Positions 44,932 through 55,600 of a stretch of DNA of 64,000 nt are shown here, piece after piece (position 1 is the stretch's first letter; each line of letters begins with the position of its first letter). Where the stretch lies: NCBI GenBank assembly GCA_948470475.1, contig OX419342.1, positions 1,651,201 through 1,715,200 of the forward strand. Direction: 5' to 3'. Below the pieces are notes generated by a model. It saw only the letters and a list, made by a program, of their open reading frames with translations. It had not been told where the DNA came from and made no database searches. This DNA is from Galaxea fascicularis. Lineage: Eukaryota > Cnidaria > Anthozoa > Scleractinia > Euphylliidae. Both the position numbers and the translations under genes were made by a program.

Positions 44932-46766
44932 ATGGTAAGTACCAGTATATTTTCTCTTAGCCTGCAGAACAGGCGTTATTATTTTTGCGTTTTTTAGGCG
45001 GGCAGAGTCAAGTGCGAGGCGAGTGCGGAGCACGAGTCACGCGCAAAGAGAGGCGCGAAAAAACAAAAAACAAAAAAAACAAGGGTATATGAACTATCAA
45101 GTGTTTTTTTTTTTTTTTTTTTTTTTTTTTTTGTGGGCCCAACCCTTCGCGCGAGATGATTTACCGAAACTTCCGAAATCAATGAAGCAGTTTTGGAAGA
45201 GAATGACAAAATAAAGCTCTTAAGATTAACCTCTGGCTGGCATCGTAACAACCAAGTCAGATGTCATAAAAAGCATTGCTTTACCATGTTTATAACCGCT
45301 TTATGTGTTGTTTTTCCTATAAAACAAGAGTCTCTATGATACAATTAAAAACAGTTGATTATCAGAGTCCCAATACGAAGCTATTCCCACATTTTTTACC
45401 TTGCAAAAAGTAGCCAACTGGTCTGCCTCTCGCCAGTTGGGATTTTTATCACGTTACGTTTATTTTAATTATTCATTTCATGTATTTGCTCGGCCCCATT
45501 AGCCTTTGTGCTAAATAAGCTGCCGAGGGTAAATAAAGGTTATTTATTTATTTATCTTGATTTATAATGCAGGTAGAGGTAATTGGTCAAACTTTTTAGT
45601 TATTATCTTTTAAAGCTTAAATTAAGTGTGTTTTTAATAGGTCATACCGTCGCTAAAGTTACTTATTTTGCAGAGAAAATTGTCATAACTTGTATATTTG
45701 ATTGATTAAGTAATAATCAAATATTAATGAGTATTAGTATTTTCCCGTTAAATGACAACTGCTGAAAAGTTGCAGAAACTGGAATAGGACTTTAAATCTT
45801 AAAACTGAAATACAAAATGATTTTACTTGTTCTCCTTTAGTCGTCCGGAGTGGATGTTGACCAAACTGTCGTCGATGCTTTTAGCGACATCAAGTTAAAG
45901 AAAAGGCACGCATATGTAGTGATGATGATCAAGGACAATCAGAGGATCGTTGTCGAGAAATTGGGAGATAAACTGCCCTCAAACTGCACCCAATGCAAGA
46001 ATGAAGATATTTTCAACGACATGAAAAAGACGTTTGGAATGGAACCTCGTTACATTCTTTTCGACTTCTGCTACACCCGATCAAACCAGACCATTGCACA
46101 GAAACTAGCATTTATTACTTGGTAAGAGTCAAGCTCACTGATAATTTTTTCCGGCATGCGGGCTGAGAATGCCTAGCAGTCAATCACCTAAGTAAAAGTA
46201 AATTTTAACAGCTAGTTGGAGTCTTGAACTGATTGTTTCTTCATATGCAGACTCATGTACAGTCCCTTTCTGGGATTTCCGACTGACATGGCTCTGGTAA
46301 CACTACACAATTTAATCTCCAACTCCCTTCCTTACCCGAGAGCCAGCAACTACTTCCAAGAGTGATGCTCCATTACAGCTCTAAAAGGGGGAATTTGTCG
46401 GCCTAAAATGAAACATCGTCATTACCACCACCATCATCGTCATCATCATCATCATCATATTTAATTTACCCTCAAAGGTTATTTTATGCTTTCCATTTCT
46501 ACGGAATGCTGTTATCAAAAGCAAGACAGTACCACCACAACTTACTATACACAATCTAGCAATGATTGGTTGAAATAAAAATTCTTGGTTGATTTTTCAG
46601 GTGCAGCGATGAAGTTGCAATTGGCAAGAAGATGATTTACGCCAGTTCGAAAGATGCTTTGAAAAAACGCTTCAATGGCCTTACCACCGAGTATCAGTGC
46701 ACGGACACAGCAGAATTCCAACATTCTGAGATTGTCAAGGACTTGATAAATAAAGATAGAATATAA
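44932..46766 (+). CDS. CFL: Cofilin/actin-depolymerising factor, three exons
   Basis: ADF/cofilin severs and depolymerises actin filaments. Exon 1 contributes only the ATG (44932-44934, donor GTAAGT), the classical intron position of ADF genes; then 45841-46121 and 46601-46766. The 149-residue product begins MSSGVDVD, with the LIM-kinase target Ser3 conserved. The ADF domain fills the protein: KKRHAYVVMMI, EPRYILFDFCY, LAFITWCSDEVAIGKKMIYASSKDALKKRF, the last being the long actin-binding helix. The intron-2 junction splits the Trp codon (TG/G). Length equals the usual metazoan cofilin. Confidence 0.96.
45096..45132 (+). repeat. Poly-T tract in cofilin intron 1
   Basis: An uninterrupted T-run of roughly 30 nt. 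Assembly length is uncertain. Confidence 0.8.
45405..45562 (+). mobile_element. LINE-like 3' tail sharing its end with SINE family C (cofilin intron 1)
   Basis: AAGTAGCCAACTGGTCTGCC...GCCAGTTGGGATT followed by TTTCATGTATTTGCTCGGCCC and a (TTTA)n end. The first half matches the 20420-20480 part of the SINE in AREL1 intron 4. Confidence 0.65.
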
Positions 46767-46988
46767 GCGCCATTCGCTTCAAGGAAGTCGCTTACACATG
46801 ACCTTTTATCTGTTCAGTATTGTCTAAACCGGAGTCCCTTAAAAGACTGTACCTTGCATTTTTAACATTGGACTCACTGTATTAGCGGAGGTGTTTTCCC
46901 CTTTGGTTGTATGAACCTTTATTTTTTTCATAACGACCATTTTACTCTATTTGTGTGCTCGGTCATATCTTGCTAGCTGTTCATGAGC

Positions 46989-46994
46989 AATAAA
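46989..46994 (+). promoter_or_regulatory. Polyadenylation signal AATAAA, cofilin
   Basis: Canonical hexamer 223 nt after the cofilin stop. Confidence 0.65.
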
Positions 46995-47877
46995 CTAACT
47001 AACTCCTTTAATTGTTCACTGCCATTTTATGACTGTTCTCTCTCATGCCGATGACTTTGTTGGGAAAGATTTTACTATTTAGTACGATAAGTATACGCAT
47101 TTATGAGAATTTCCTTGAAAACTGTTATGAACCCGCACGACAATGCGTTGCTTTGGAGAATCCCTCCCCCTTCATGGTAGACTGTATATACAGAAGCTCT
47201 ATTTTTTTAGTATTAATAAAAAAGCACTTGACGTGTGTGCGAATGGCAGGGTATTACACAAAGAACTCTGTTTTGCTTACCCAGCTCAACAACGCTCAAC
47301 TGACACTAATTACAGGACAAAGAAAATATCAAGCCGTACGTAACGGCGCAAAGCGTTCTTATTCATTTCTTCATGAGTTTCTATTTGTATATCCTCGAAA
47401 TTACTCTTCCATACATCTATCTCCATTTATTGGTCTATCATAAGTCTATAAATCATTTTCGTCTTCCTTGCATTGCAAAAGAAACAGAGATGTTGCTCGG
47501 GTAAACTTTCTATTTGAGAGCAAACAGCATTTGTTTGAAAGCCAAATTTGTCTAAAAAATTCCGAGAAACTGTTTCTGCGTTTTGGAAATCAACAATGAT
47601 GGCATTCGTGCAAAAACGCGGTTCAAAAGCATTTTAAGAAAACCGTTATTATTATTATTATTATTATTATTATTTTCATTCTGTAGAACGATGTTTGGCG
47701 GGTTATTCCTGGCAAAAATATCCTGTAAACAATTTTCCCTCAGCTGTTGTCTTTATCCCCATTTAGCCTCCCTATCAAATCAGAGGCTTCTGATTGATAT
47801 TTGAAATCAAGTTGTTTCAAAGGAGAGGTAAAATGAAAAGTGGGAAAAGATTAACTGAAATACAGGGAACCGGAAGA
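46995..47877. other. Spacer between cofilin and the Kelch gene
   Basis: AT-rich, with an (ATT)n microsatellite at about 47647-47673. No gene recognised. Confidence 0.45.
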
Positions 47878-47888
47878 TTGGCGGGAAA
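47878..47888 (+). promoter_or_regulatory. E2F-like site upstream of the Kelch gene
   Basis: TTGGCGGGAAA matches the E2F consensus, with an ETS-like ACCGGAAG just before it, about 70 nt upstream of the start codon. This is a motif match only. Confidence 0.35.
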
Positions 47889-47956
47889 ATCTTAAAAGCG
47901 GCGCCAACACTTTGATTCCCATCTTTCATTGCAGTCGTTCGGCATGAGAATCCAAT

Positions 47957-49969
47957 ATGGCGGCCACCAGCAGGTCCAATCTATTTGAACTTCAAGAAAA
48001 GGAAACACTTGTAGAGTTCAACCTCTACGTTTCAGGCGGAACCAGATTTAAGGGAAGTGAAAGTAATGCTCTTTCTTTGTTGAATAAATTCAGGCTTGAA
48101 GGAGAAGCGGGATTTTGCGATGTTACCTTGGAGGTGGAACAAAAACAATTGACCACTCATCGTTGCGTTTTGGCGGCAAACAGTGAATTCTTTTACACCA
48201 TGTTCAGCAGTGGAATGAAAGAATCAAACCAGAAAGTTTTGAGTCTTCATTCAGTTTCTTTCAATGCCATGTCACTCATCCTCGACTACTTTTACACGCG
48301 AGAAATTGTCATAACTGACGAAAACGTGCTGGATTTGCTTAACGCCTCGAGCTTCTTGCTCGTCACACCAGTGAAAAACGCGTGCATACAGCTTCTCTAC
48401 AAACGGCTAAGCAGCGAAAATTGTTTCAGCATTTTACAAGTAGCGGAGCAGTTTGGTGCAGAAACCCTCGCGAAAAAAGCAAACGATTTCATCAAAATGA
48501 ACTTTTCTATTGCTGTGAATAATGAAGAGTTTGTCTGCATTTCCCAGAAGAATTTGGTTTACTTCATAAGCAGTGATAGCATCCAGGTAGAAAGGGAAGA
48601 AGAGGTCTACCAAGCTGTGATGAAGTGGGTAAGGCATGATGAAGAAAACCGTGTTCCAGTTTTGCCTGAGTTGTTGGAACATCTGAGGAAGGGCTCACTG
48701 CCCAAAAGGTTTCTTGAATTTGAGATGACCAAAGAACCACTGCTGATTGGTGTAAAGAGTCAAACTAAGCCTGTCAAAAAGAAGAGGAAACGAGCAAACA
48801 GATGGGGAAAGCCCAGAAAATCCAAGGAAGCCGCTTTGAAAGCGGTACCCCAGAAATTGAGACCATCCACAGAGCTACATGATGTTATGATTGGTGTTAG
48901 CACTGATAACAGTGGCAAAGCATTCTGCTATGATTTAGACAAAAACGAAGCTCGAATTCTATCTTACTCTTCAATCATGCTGTATCATCCGCAGGTAGCA
49001 GTTGTTGGACGGACAGTGTATTTAGTGGGAAAGCAGAAGAGCAATTATGATGCTGCAATGAGCACCATTTGCTTTGATGATGCAAAGAAACTGAAATTCT
49101 CACCGGATGTCCCCGTGTCACTGGAGTGGAAAGCAAAGACTCCCTTTAATGATGCAAGGTCCAAGGCCTCTTTAGCAGAGCTTGGTGGGCAGCTTTATTA
49201 CATTGGTGGCTGGAGTCTTTCGAATGGTTGTGTTGATACAGTAGAATATTACCTTCCTGAAATTGATGAATGGGATTACTGTGCAAGCCTGAACACTTCC
49301 AGATGTAAGTCAGCCAGTGTGACAGCTAAAGGACACATTTATATCATTGGCGGTGAAACTTCCCTTGGTGGAACACCTCTTGCAAGTGTTGAAAAGTATG
49401 ACCCAGAAGCAGATTCTTGGTCATATGTGGCATCTATGAAAGAAGCAAGGTCAAATCCAGGTTGTGTATACTGGCTTGACAAGATATACGTAGTTGGTGG
49501 AATTGATTCAAGTGGAACACAAACCAGAAGTTGTGAAGTGTATTGTCCCATCACTGATAAATGGTGTGCTATTGCTCCACTACCTTACCCTTATTGTGGA
49601 GTCAACAATGTCATTGTAGTCAAGAACCAGGTCACAGTTCCACTGACACTAGAGGCAACTAATTTTGCATGCAGTGCTGTGAGGTATAACTTGCGTTCAA
49701 ATGCTTGGCAGAAGGTGACAAGTCTTGGCCCAAGTGACAAGATAGTGTCATATACTCTGTGCACCACTCAACTTCCTACTCTCATTTTGCAAAGAATGCG
49801 AAGAGAGGTCTTTTTCTTAGAATATTTAGAGGAATGGAAGAACAGTGATGAAGAAGAGGACTTTTTTGGGAGTGACAGTGATAGTTCAAGTTTTTTTGGT
49901 TGGAATTCCCCAGATTTTGATTCTGATGATTTTGATCTTGAGTCCAGTGATGTGGATGGTTTCTTCTAA
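47957..49969 (+). CDS. BTB-BACK-Kelch (KLHL-type) protein, single exon
   Basis: Probable substrate adaptor of a CUL3 ubiquitin ligase. The 670 residues start at ATG in AATATGG context. BTB domain about residues 45-150 (FCDVTLEVEQKQLTTHRCVLAANSEFF), BACK about 155-260 (CFSILQVAEQFGAETL, EEEVYQAVMKWVRHD), a basic, nuclear-signal-like linker at 270-295 (KPVKKKRKRANRWGKPRK), Kelch repeats about 308-605 (LYYIGGWS, IYIIGGETS, IYVVGGIDSS), and an acidic Ser/Asp/Phe-rich tail 625-670 ending DVDGFF. The linker and acidic tail are unusual for the family and prevent a confident match to one KLHL member. Only three or four Kelch repeats keep the GG doublet; the first and last are degenerate. Antisense open frames in this region are shadows. 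Confidence 0.92.
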   Translation: MAATSRSNLFELQEKETLVEFNLYVSGGTRFKGSESNALSLLNKFRLEGEAGFCDVTLEVEQKQLTTHRCVLAANSEFFYTMFSSGMKESNQKVLSLHSVSFNAMSLILDYFYTREIVITDENVLDLLNASSFLLVTPVKNACIQLLYKRLSSENCFSILQVAEQFGAETLAKKANDFIKMNFSIAVNNEEFVCISQKNLVYFISSDSIQVEREEEVYQAVMKWVRHDEENRVPVLPELLEHLRKGSLPKRFLEFEMTKEPLLIGVKSQTKPVKKKRKRANRWGKPRKSKEAALKAVPQKLRPSTELHDVMIGVSTDNSGKAFCYDLDKNEARILSYSSIMLYHPQVAVVGRTVYLVGKQKSNYDAAMSTICFDDAKKLKFSPDVPVSLEWKAKTPFNDARSKASLAELGGQLYYIGGWSLSNGCVDTVEYYLPEIDEWDYCASLNTSRCKSASVTAKGHIYIIGGETSLGGTPLASVEKYDPEADSWSYVASMKEARSNPGCVYWLDKIYVVGGIDSSGTQTRSCEVYCPITDKWCAIAPLPYPYCGVNNVIVVKNQVTVPLTLEATNFACSAVRYNLRSNAWQKVTSLGPSDKIVSYTLCTTQLPTLILQRMRREVFFLEYLEEWKNSDEEEDFFGSDSDSSSFFGWNSPDFDSDDFDLESSDVDGFF

Positions 49970-51104
49970 AATAAGGAAAATGATGCACTCTCATCTTCAC
50001 CAATAGTACTGTAACCAGTGCTAACTTAACTGCACTAATCTCAAGCTCCTTGGTCATGAAAACGAAAGATGAAACTATACAGGGCTCAGACCTGCATTTA
50101 TGTGGAGGTCCCTGCTATTGTAGAGGCAACATATTTTGCATAGGGGGTAGAGGCCATGCATTTCTCTAAGCTATATGTCAGTTTGATTTCCTGTGAATTT
50201 TTTCAGAAAAATAGTGTTGATGAAACACATGGAAAGGGCTTTAAAAATGTATGAAACCTGTGGTATATAGTGTGGCTACTATTCTGTGGTGATAGTGTAA
50301 TGATTAATATCCTGATGGGGTAATTAGCTTTGATGGCAAAGTAGAAAGGCCTTGAGACAAGAAGTTAGTGGTAGTTGTGGTTTCATGTGTTTCTGTTTTA
50401 GCAGTGCTAATTTGACTCTCCAGGCCCCAATTTCAATGTGCATGTTCTTGTCATCACTCTCCAGGTGATTTTTCAGTAGAATTTGTTCAAGCATTGAGCA
50501 ATTTAATTAGTTGAGGATCAAGTATGATGAACTGTTGCAACAGAAATAATGCGTTGAAAAAGAGCAATTTGATTTGACAGGCAACCAGACACAAACCGTG
50601 CTATGCATTTCAAACTATTTTAAGGATGTGGCCTAAATAATAGGTTATATCTAGTTACAAAGTAGCTTTTTTGCTGGCTTGTATTGAAGAAAAACACTGT
50701 TCTTTGTACGAGAATAGTACATTTTTTATCAGGTTATGTTGAGAAAATGTATTGAGAAATATAATTGAAAGTTCTCTTATATCAAAGCAAAGAAAGTGAT
50801 GGCATAATGTAAAATGTTATCTAAAATTGATAATGAAGTAAGGAGTTTGACAAATTTTATGTGACCAATAAGGTACTTCCATTAGTTTGCAGATTAAACT
50901 TAAAAGGATGATCCATTGTTATTGTCTAAAGAAACATATCTTTGTTGTTAAAGTTAAATTTATCAATTTTAACCATCTCTTGAACAAACTTTTTGAGAAT
51001 TGTAAGACTTTTAAGACTTGGATAATGTGGTAGGTATGATAAAACGTTTTGCCAACTGATGTGAATTACTGTAAACCTATGCTGCTTTACTGTAATAACA
51101 TGGC
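49970..51104 (+). other. Kelch gene 3' UTR
   Basis: 1.1 kb of AT-rich, repeat-free sequence between the stop codon and AATAAA at 51105. Its freedom from mobile elements, unlike the surrounding spacers, fits a transcribed UTR. Confidence 0.5.
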
Positions 51105-51110
51105 AATAAA
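51105..51110 (+). promoter_or_regulatory. Polyadenylation signal AATAAA, Kelch gene
   Basis: Canonical hexamer followed by TGTGTTGCCG, a plausible GU-rich element. Confidence 0.55.
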
Positions 51111-51344
51111 ACTGTGTTGCCGTTTTCACATTCTACATTGCCTCTCCAGCCAATTGCTAGACTGTTCCTGGCACTCAAGATATTTCAGCTAAGCAAGAAT
51201 GAGCCCCTTCTCCTCAGTCCCTACTTGATTATGTTCCTCAATTTTTTGCTGACCTGGAACAGACTAACCAATTGCATGAATGGCCACTGGGGAAAAAAAA
51301 CATTGGTAGTAGTCCTGTGTTCAACTAACATCACCGGGTACATG

Positions 51345-51610
51345 TACATGTAATTTGTTTACCAACAGAACACCAGAGAGCTTGAGAGAACTCGTTCAAA
51401 CATGTCCGTACATCCCAGATTGAATTGGAATTTGGAAATGTTGGTTTTTGGGGAGAGGAGAAAACCAGAGTACTTGGGAAAAAACCTCTAGGAGCAGAGT
51501 AGAGAACTAACAACAAACTCAACCCACATATGGCGCCAGGGCTGGGAATCGAACCCGAGCCACATTGATGGAAGGCGAGAGCTCTCACCACTGCGCCAAC
51601 CCTGCTTCCC
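51345..51610 (-). mobile_element. tRNA-derived SINE, family A, copy 4
   Basis: Closest to the copy at 6914 over its whole length, from GTAATTTGTTTACC to GCCAACCCTGCTTCCC, with B box GGTTCGATTCC on the minus strand. Confidence 0.85.
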
Positions 51611-51740
51611 AACCCTGGTAGGAGGGGGTAGTAATACTCCTGGAAAGTTCACAGTAGTATCATGTCTTGCTTCATTAATGTGTCCCCTGGTCTCTACTTT
51701 ATTTTCATGTCCCAAGACAGTTGGAAGTAAAGGCTTTGCA

Positions 51741-51886
51741 TAGGTAATTGCATGGGGACGAGTAAAATTAAGGATTAATCATTATGCGTGTTTTCAGAAG
51801 TTGCGCATGACGAGGGAAATTTCGGCAACTTCTGAAAACAAGTGATGATAAATCCTTAATTTTATGAGGAAACATGTGATTACTTG
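51741..51886. mobile_element. Foldback (MITE-like) element upstream of the RRBP1/kinectin gene
   Basis: Left arm GTAAAATTAAGGATTAATC...GTTTTCAGAAGTTGC pairs with GCAACTTCTGAAAAC...AAATCCTTAATTTTATG. The loop is about 25 nt. Confidence 0.75.
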
Positions 51887-52647
51887 TTTATCACTAAAAG
51901 GGCAAAACTAATAAGAGAATTGTGCATGTATTTTATTCATTTCTCATTGGAAGCCCACTTAATGCGAATACAAATTTCAATCAAATCTAACCAACCAATC
52001 GATTCAATGAGAGTTAACCAACATCCTAGCCCCACCCCCCCCCCCAAAAAAAAATTGTTTCAAATGAATGACGTTGGCTTGTTTGAACTAATTTACAAAA
52101 AACAGTAATCAGACCCTAAAAATGTTCTTGATTAAGAAGAAAATGCCCTCTGTCTCAGCCAATCAGCCTTCTTAAGTTTGCCCTTTAGCAATAAGGTCAT
52201 TTATAAACCCGCCTGTTTGTTCTAACAAAGGACCGTGAAAAAGGCCCAGATGTACTGTTGGCTTTCCTTTTTGTCCTAACCTCCCTTCATTATCGTCCGC
52301 AGCTTTTCACAGCTTGTTAGACTTCCCAGACTTCTTTCTAGAAAACTTCCTAGTCAAAATAATATTAGAGACTGATTATTGTCGATAAACAGTTGTCGTA
52401 GATACCCACATGATATTTTTTGCAATAAAGCTCCACAGCTGATCGTTACGTACTTCCGGTGGCGTGCTGTACGGTGATTGGGCAACGACGCTTTCACGTG
52501 TCAACGAATATCGTACGCATGCCCATTACGGGGGTTGAACTTTCCACAATCTTGCCTGGAAGTTGTGTTCTTCTTCAAGAGAAAGGTCTAACTGTGAGCT
52601 GAAAGTGCGTGGTTGTTTCCCGGTAGTAGGCTCTTTTGAGCATCAGG
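51887..52647. other. Promoter and 5' UTR region of the RRBP1/kinectin gene
   Basis: Contains a C-run at about 52032-52044 and becomes GC-richer with CpG after 52430 (ACTTCCGGTGGCG, TTTCACGTG), consistent with a CpG-type promoter. No separate gene. Confidence 0.4.
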
Positions 52648-55600
52648 ATGCAGCCCCTCGATCCGATAACCTTGGTTGTCATTGCGGTAGTCGTAGCCAT
52701 TGTGCTCTCTGCGCTTCTCCTTCTTCTATTTGCAACACGCGAGGAGAAATTTGAAGATGTTCTAGCGGCCCAGCGTTCGGAACAGGAGGCCTATCTTGCC
52801 CGAACCGCGGCCGCAAAAACCTCCAAACCACGCAAGAAATTTGCGAAGGGGAAGAAGAAGTACTCAGATGATGGAGAAGTTGTGGAAGAGATTTCGGAGC
52901 CAATGGTTGAAGAAACAAGCGAGGCGAGTGCTCATATCGAAGGGAACTCTGGTTTTCTCCCATCGGGTGAATTTTCGAAAGATTCTGAAGTGCCAAGCGA
53001 AGAGAAGTTGCCTATTGCTGGGGAGAAGTCTGCGAAAGAGCGCCATGGGAAGAAAAAGTCAAAGAAATCTGCCCCGAAAGAGGAATCGAGTGTCGTGTCT
53101 GAGGGCCTTGAGAGTCTGGAAAAACCACGTGAAGATGTTGAGGCCGTGACTGCTGTCGATTTTGTTCCCACTTTGGAAAGTGAGCCGGTAAAGAGCGAAG
53201 ATTTTGAAATCGAGGAACAGAAACCTTCAGATAGCAGTGAAACAGTTCCTTCAGCGAAGAAGACTAAGAGTAAAAGCAAAGTGGTCAAGGATAAGGGACC
53301 TATTCAAGGTGAGTGTTATAGTTACCACTGTAGATCGTCGTATTTTATTTCGAATTTACAGGAAAAAAATTCCAGTCATTTGAGTCTAGATGTGTATTAA
53401 AAGAACAGTGTTGAAAAGAACGGAGCTTACATGTACATTGAGATCAGTACTGGTCACACAACGAATGTAGCTTGATCAAAGCGTTTTATTTTGTGAAAAT
53501 GTAGTCTGAATTGAAATCAAAGTTGTACACTTCATCAGGTGACTAAGTCAACGTGGCAAATTTACAAGACCGCGAGCAAAGGGAAATCTGCATTAGGCTG
53601 TTAATTTCAACGTTTAATAAATGGCCAAAATCTAACGAACAGTCTATGGGAAAATATAAGTTGGCTCAAGGGAATCGAGAACGAGGAAATAACGTATTTC
53701 AATCGATGGAATAAATAGAATAAATTATTCAGTCGGTTCGTGATGTGTGTGTTGCGGTGTTTTGTTTAAGTTAAATACCTTTATTATCGTTTTACATGTC
53801 TATGTTCCGAGTATTTTATTTTTCAGAAAAATGTAAGCTTATTATGATCGGAATAGTCTGTAACTGAAAATAGTGCTGGATTGAAAACCTTCGACATATC
53901 GCGTTTTCAAAACTCATTTCATTCATAGATTACAAACTACAGCTCGACAATATAATACATTTTGTTTCTACTATTTTGATACACGAGATTGTTTAAGGCT
54001 TTAAGCTGATTAATTGGTATTAAGCTTTTCAGTTTTGCGAAAATTGCACACAATCAGGACTTGTGCCTTTTACTTTTTTATATGTATGCTCAAGCTCAAT
54101 TCAATGGAATAAGTGTTTATTTCAGTTTAATGACCCAAAGTGTACATGATTTACGTATAGGAAGTTTATTCAATGAATAATTTGGTTCAAGTGGTTGGTA
54201 AAATTTATCAATAAAATCACTGTGCTAATACTCTCCTGTCATAAATTCCTGTTTAGGTGGAATTCCCTAATGTTTAAATCTTGTCCCAGAAAAACCCATC
54301 TAAGTTTAGTAATTTACATTTATTACACATTATTAAAAGGAAATATTTAATTTGGGTTTCACATAGATTTTTCCCTTTTTGCCAAAATTCTGTAAGATGT
54401 TCCCACATTTTGATAAGTGCCCTCTTATCCAGTTTTATTTTTTATTCTGTTTAGTGTATTGCCACCAACATGTAACAACCAAATTAAACAGTCTGTTTTG
54501 GCAAACCAAAACATTTTCTGAATTCTTTAGAGGACTGTTTGTTTTGTGGAAAAATGGAAAGTGCCCTAAACAGCATTATATTACATGGTTTACCAGCCTA
54601 AAATTGTTTCCAAAGTAATTCAGTGATGTTCATCAAGCCAAAAAAAATGTTATGACATCTGCCCAAAAATGTGAGTGAAATCAGTAAGGAAGGAATGCTC
54701 TTCTACTGACAGATCAGATCCAAGACACTGTATACATGTATTTGAGTCCTTGATTGGTGTCAAGTAGTTTTAACTTTTCTGTTTTGCCCAAGCAGGTGAT
54801 GTCAGTACTAAACATCTGATGGAAATGGTGACGTCTGCTCATCTCAGCTCATCAGAAATCCAAGCTTTGATTGATGTGTTACTTAACAAGCAAGGAGATG
54901 GAAGTCAGTGGAAGAAGGTATAAGTTTTCCTGGCTATGTTTTTGTCAACTCTCACTTAACAGTGACCCTGCTTTGTTTTATTTAATAAATTAATGCTCCC
55001 ACATTTGGATTCAAAGCTTATTTTGCTTCTCTGAGTAGTGCTGGACTTATAAAAAAAATTGAAAGGCCAAATTGCTTTAACACATGGCAAAGAAATTCAC
55101 ACCATTGGCCTTTTATAAAGTCTTCTTTTTGGAATGAGGCATCTTCATTTCTGTTTCAATTTTTTTGCAAATTGATGCTTCAGTGAGTAATCTTGGAGGT
55201 TTTGCTGAGCATATGTAGAACCCTAAACTGTTTGATAAGTGTCTCCTTTGTAAAACAGTGAGCAGAAAATGATATCTAGTGATGAATTATATTTTTTAGT
55301 CATTTGCATTAAAAATGAAATTTGAGTCTTGTCTCGTTCCTCAATTCTCTAAAGTCTGTGAGTAACTTAAATCCAGGAGACTTGAGAAACTTACGGGGCC
55401 AACTTGACTACTGTTATAGACTAGTTAACCAGACTCTAGTTTTTATTACAGTCAACTGGAAAAGGGGATACCGTAGAGTTACTCAAGAAACAACTTCAAG
55501 AAAAAGATAACCAGATACTAGAAGGTGAACTTATACTTTATCTTAATATGTTATGTCAAGACAGTCGGGGAGGTAATGAGAACCAGAGTCAACTCTGATG

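Noticed and set aside
49782..50057. Antisense open frame over the Kelch gene tail
   Set aside because: Its His/Asn/Gln-rich translation mirrors the acidic Ser/Asp codons of the real gene.
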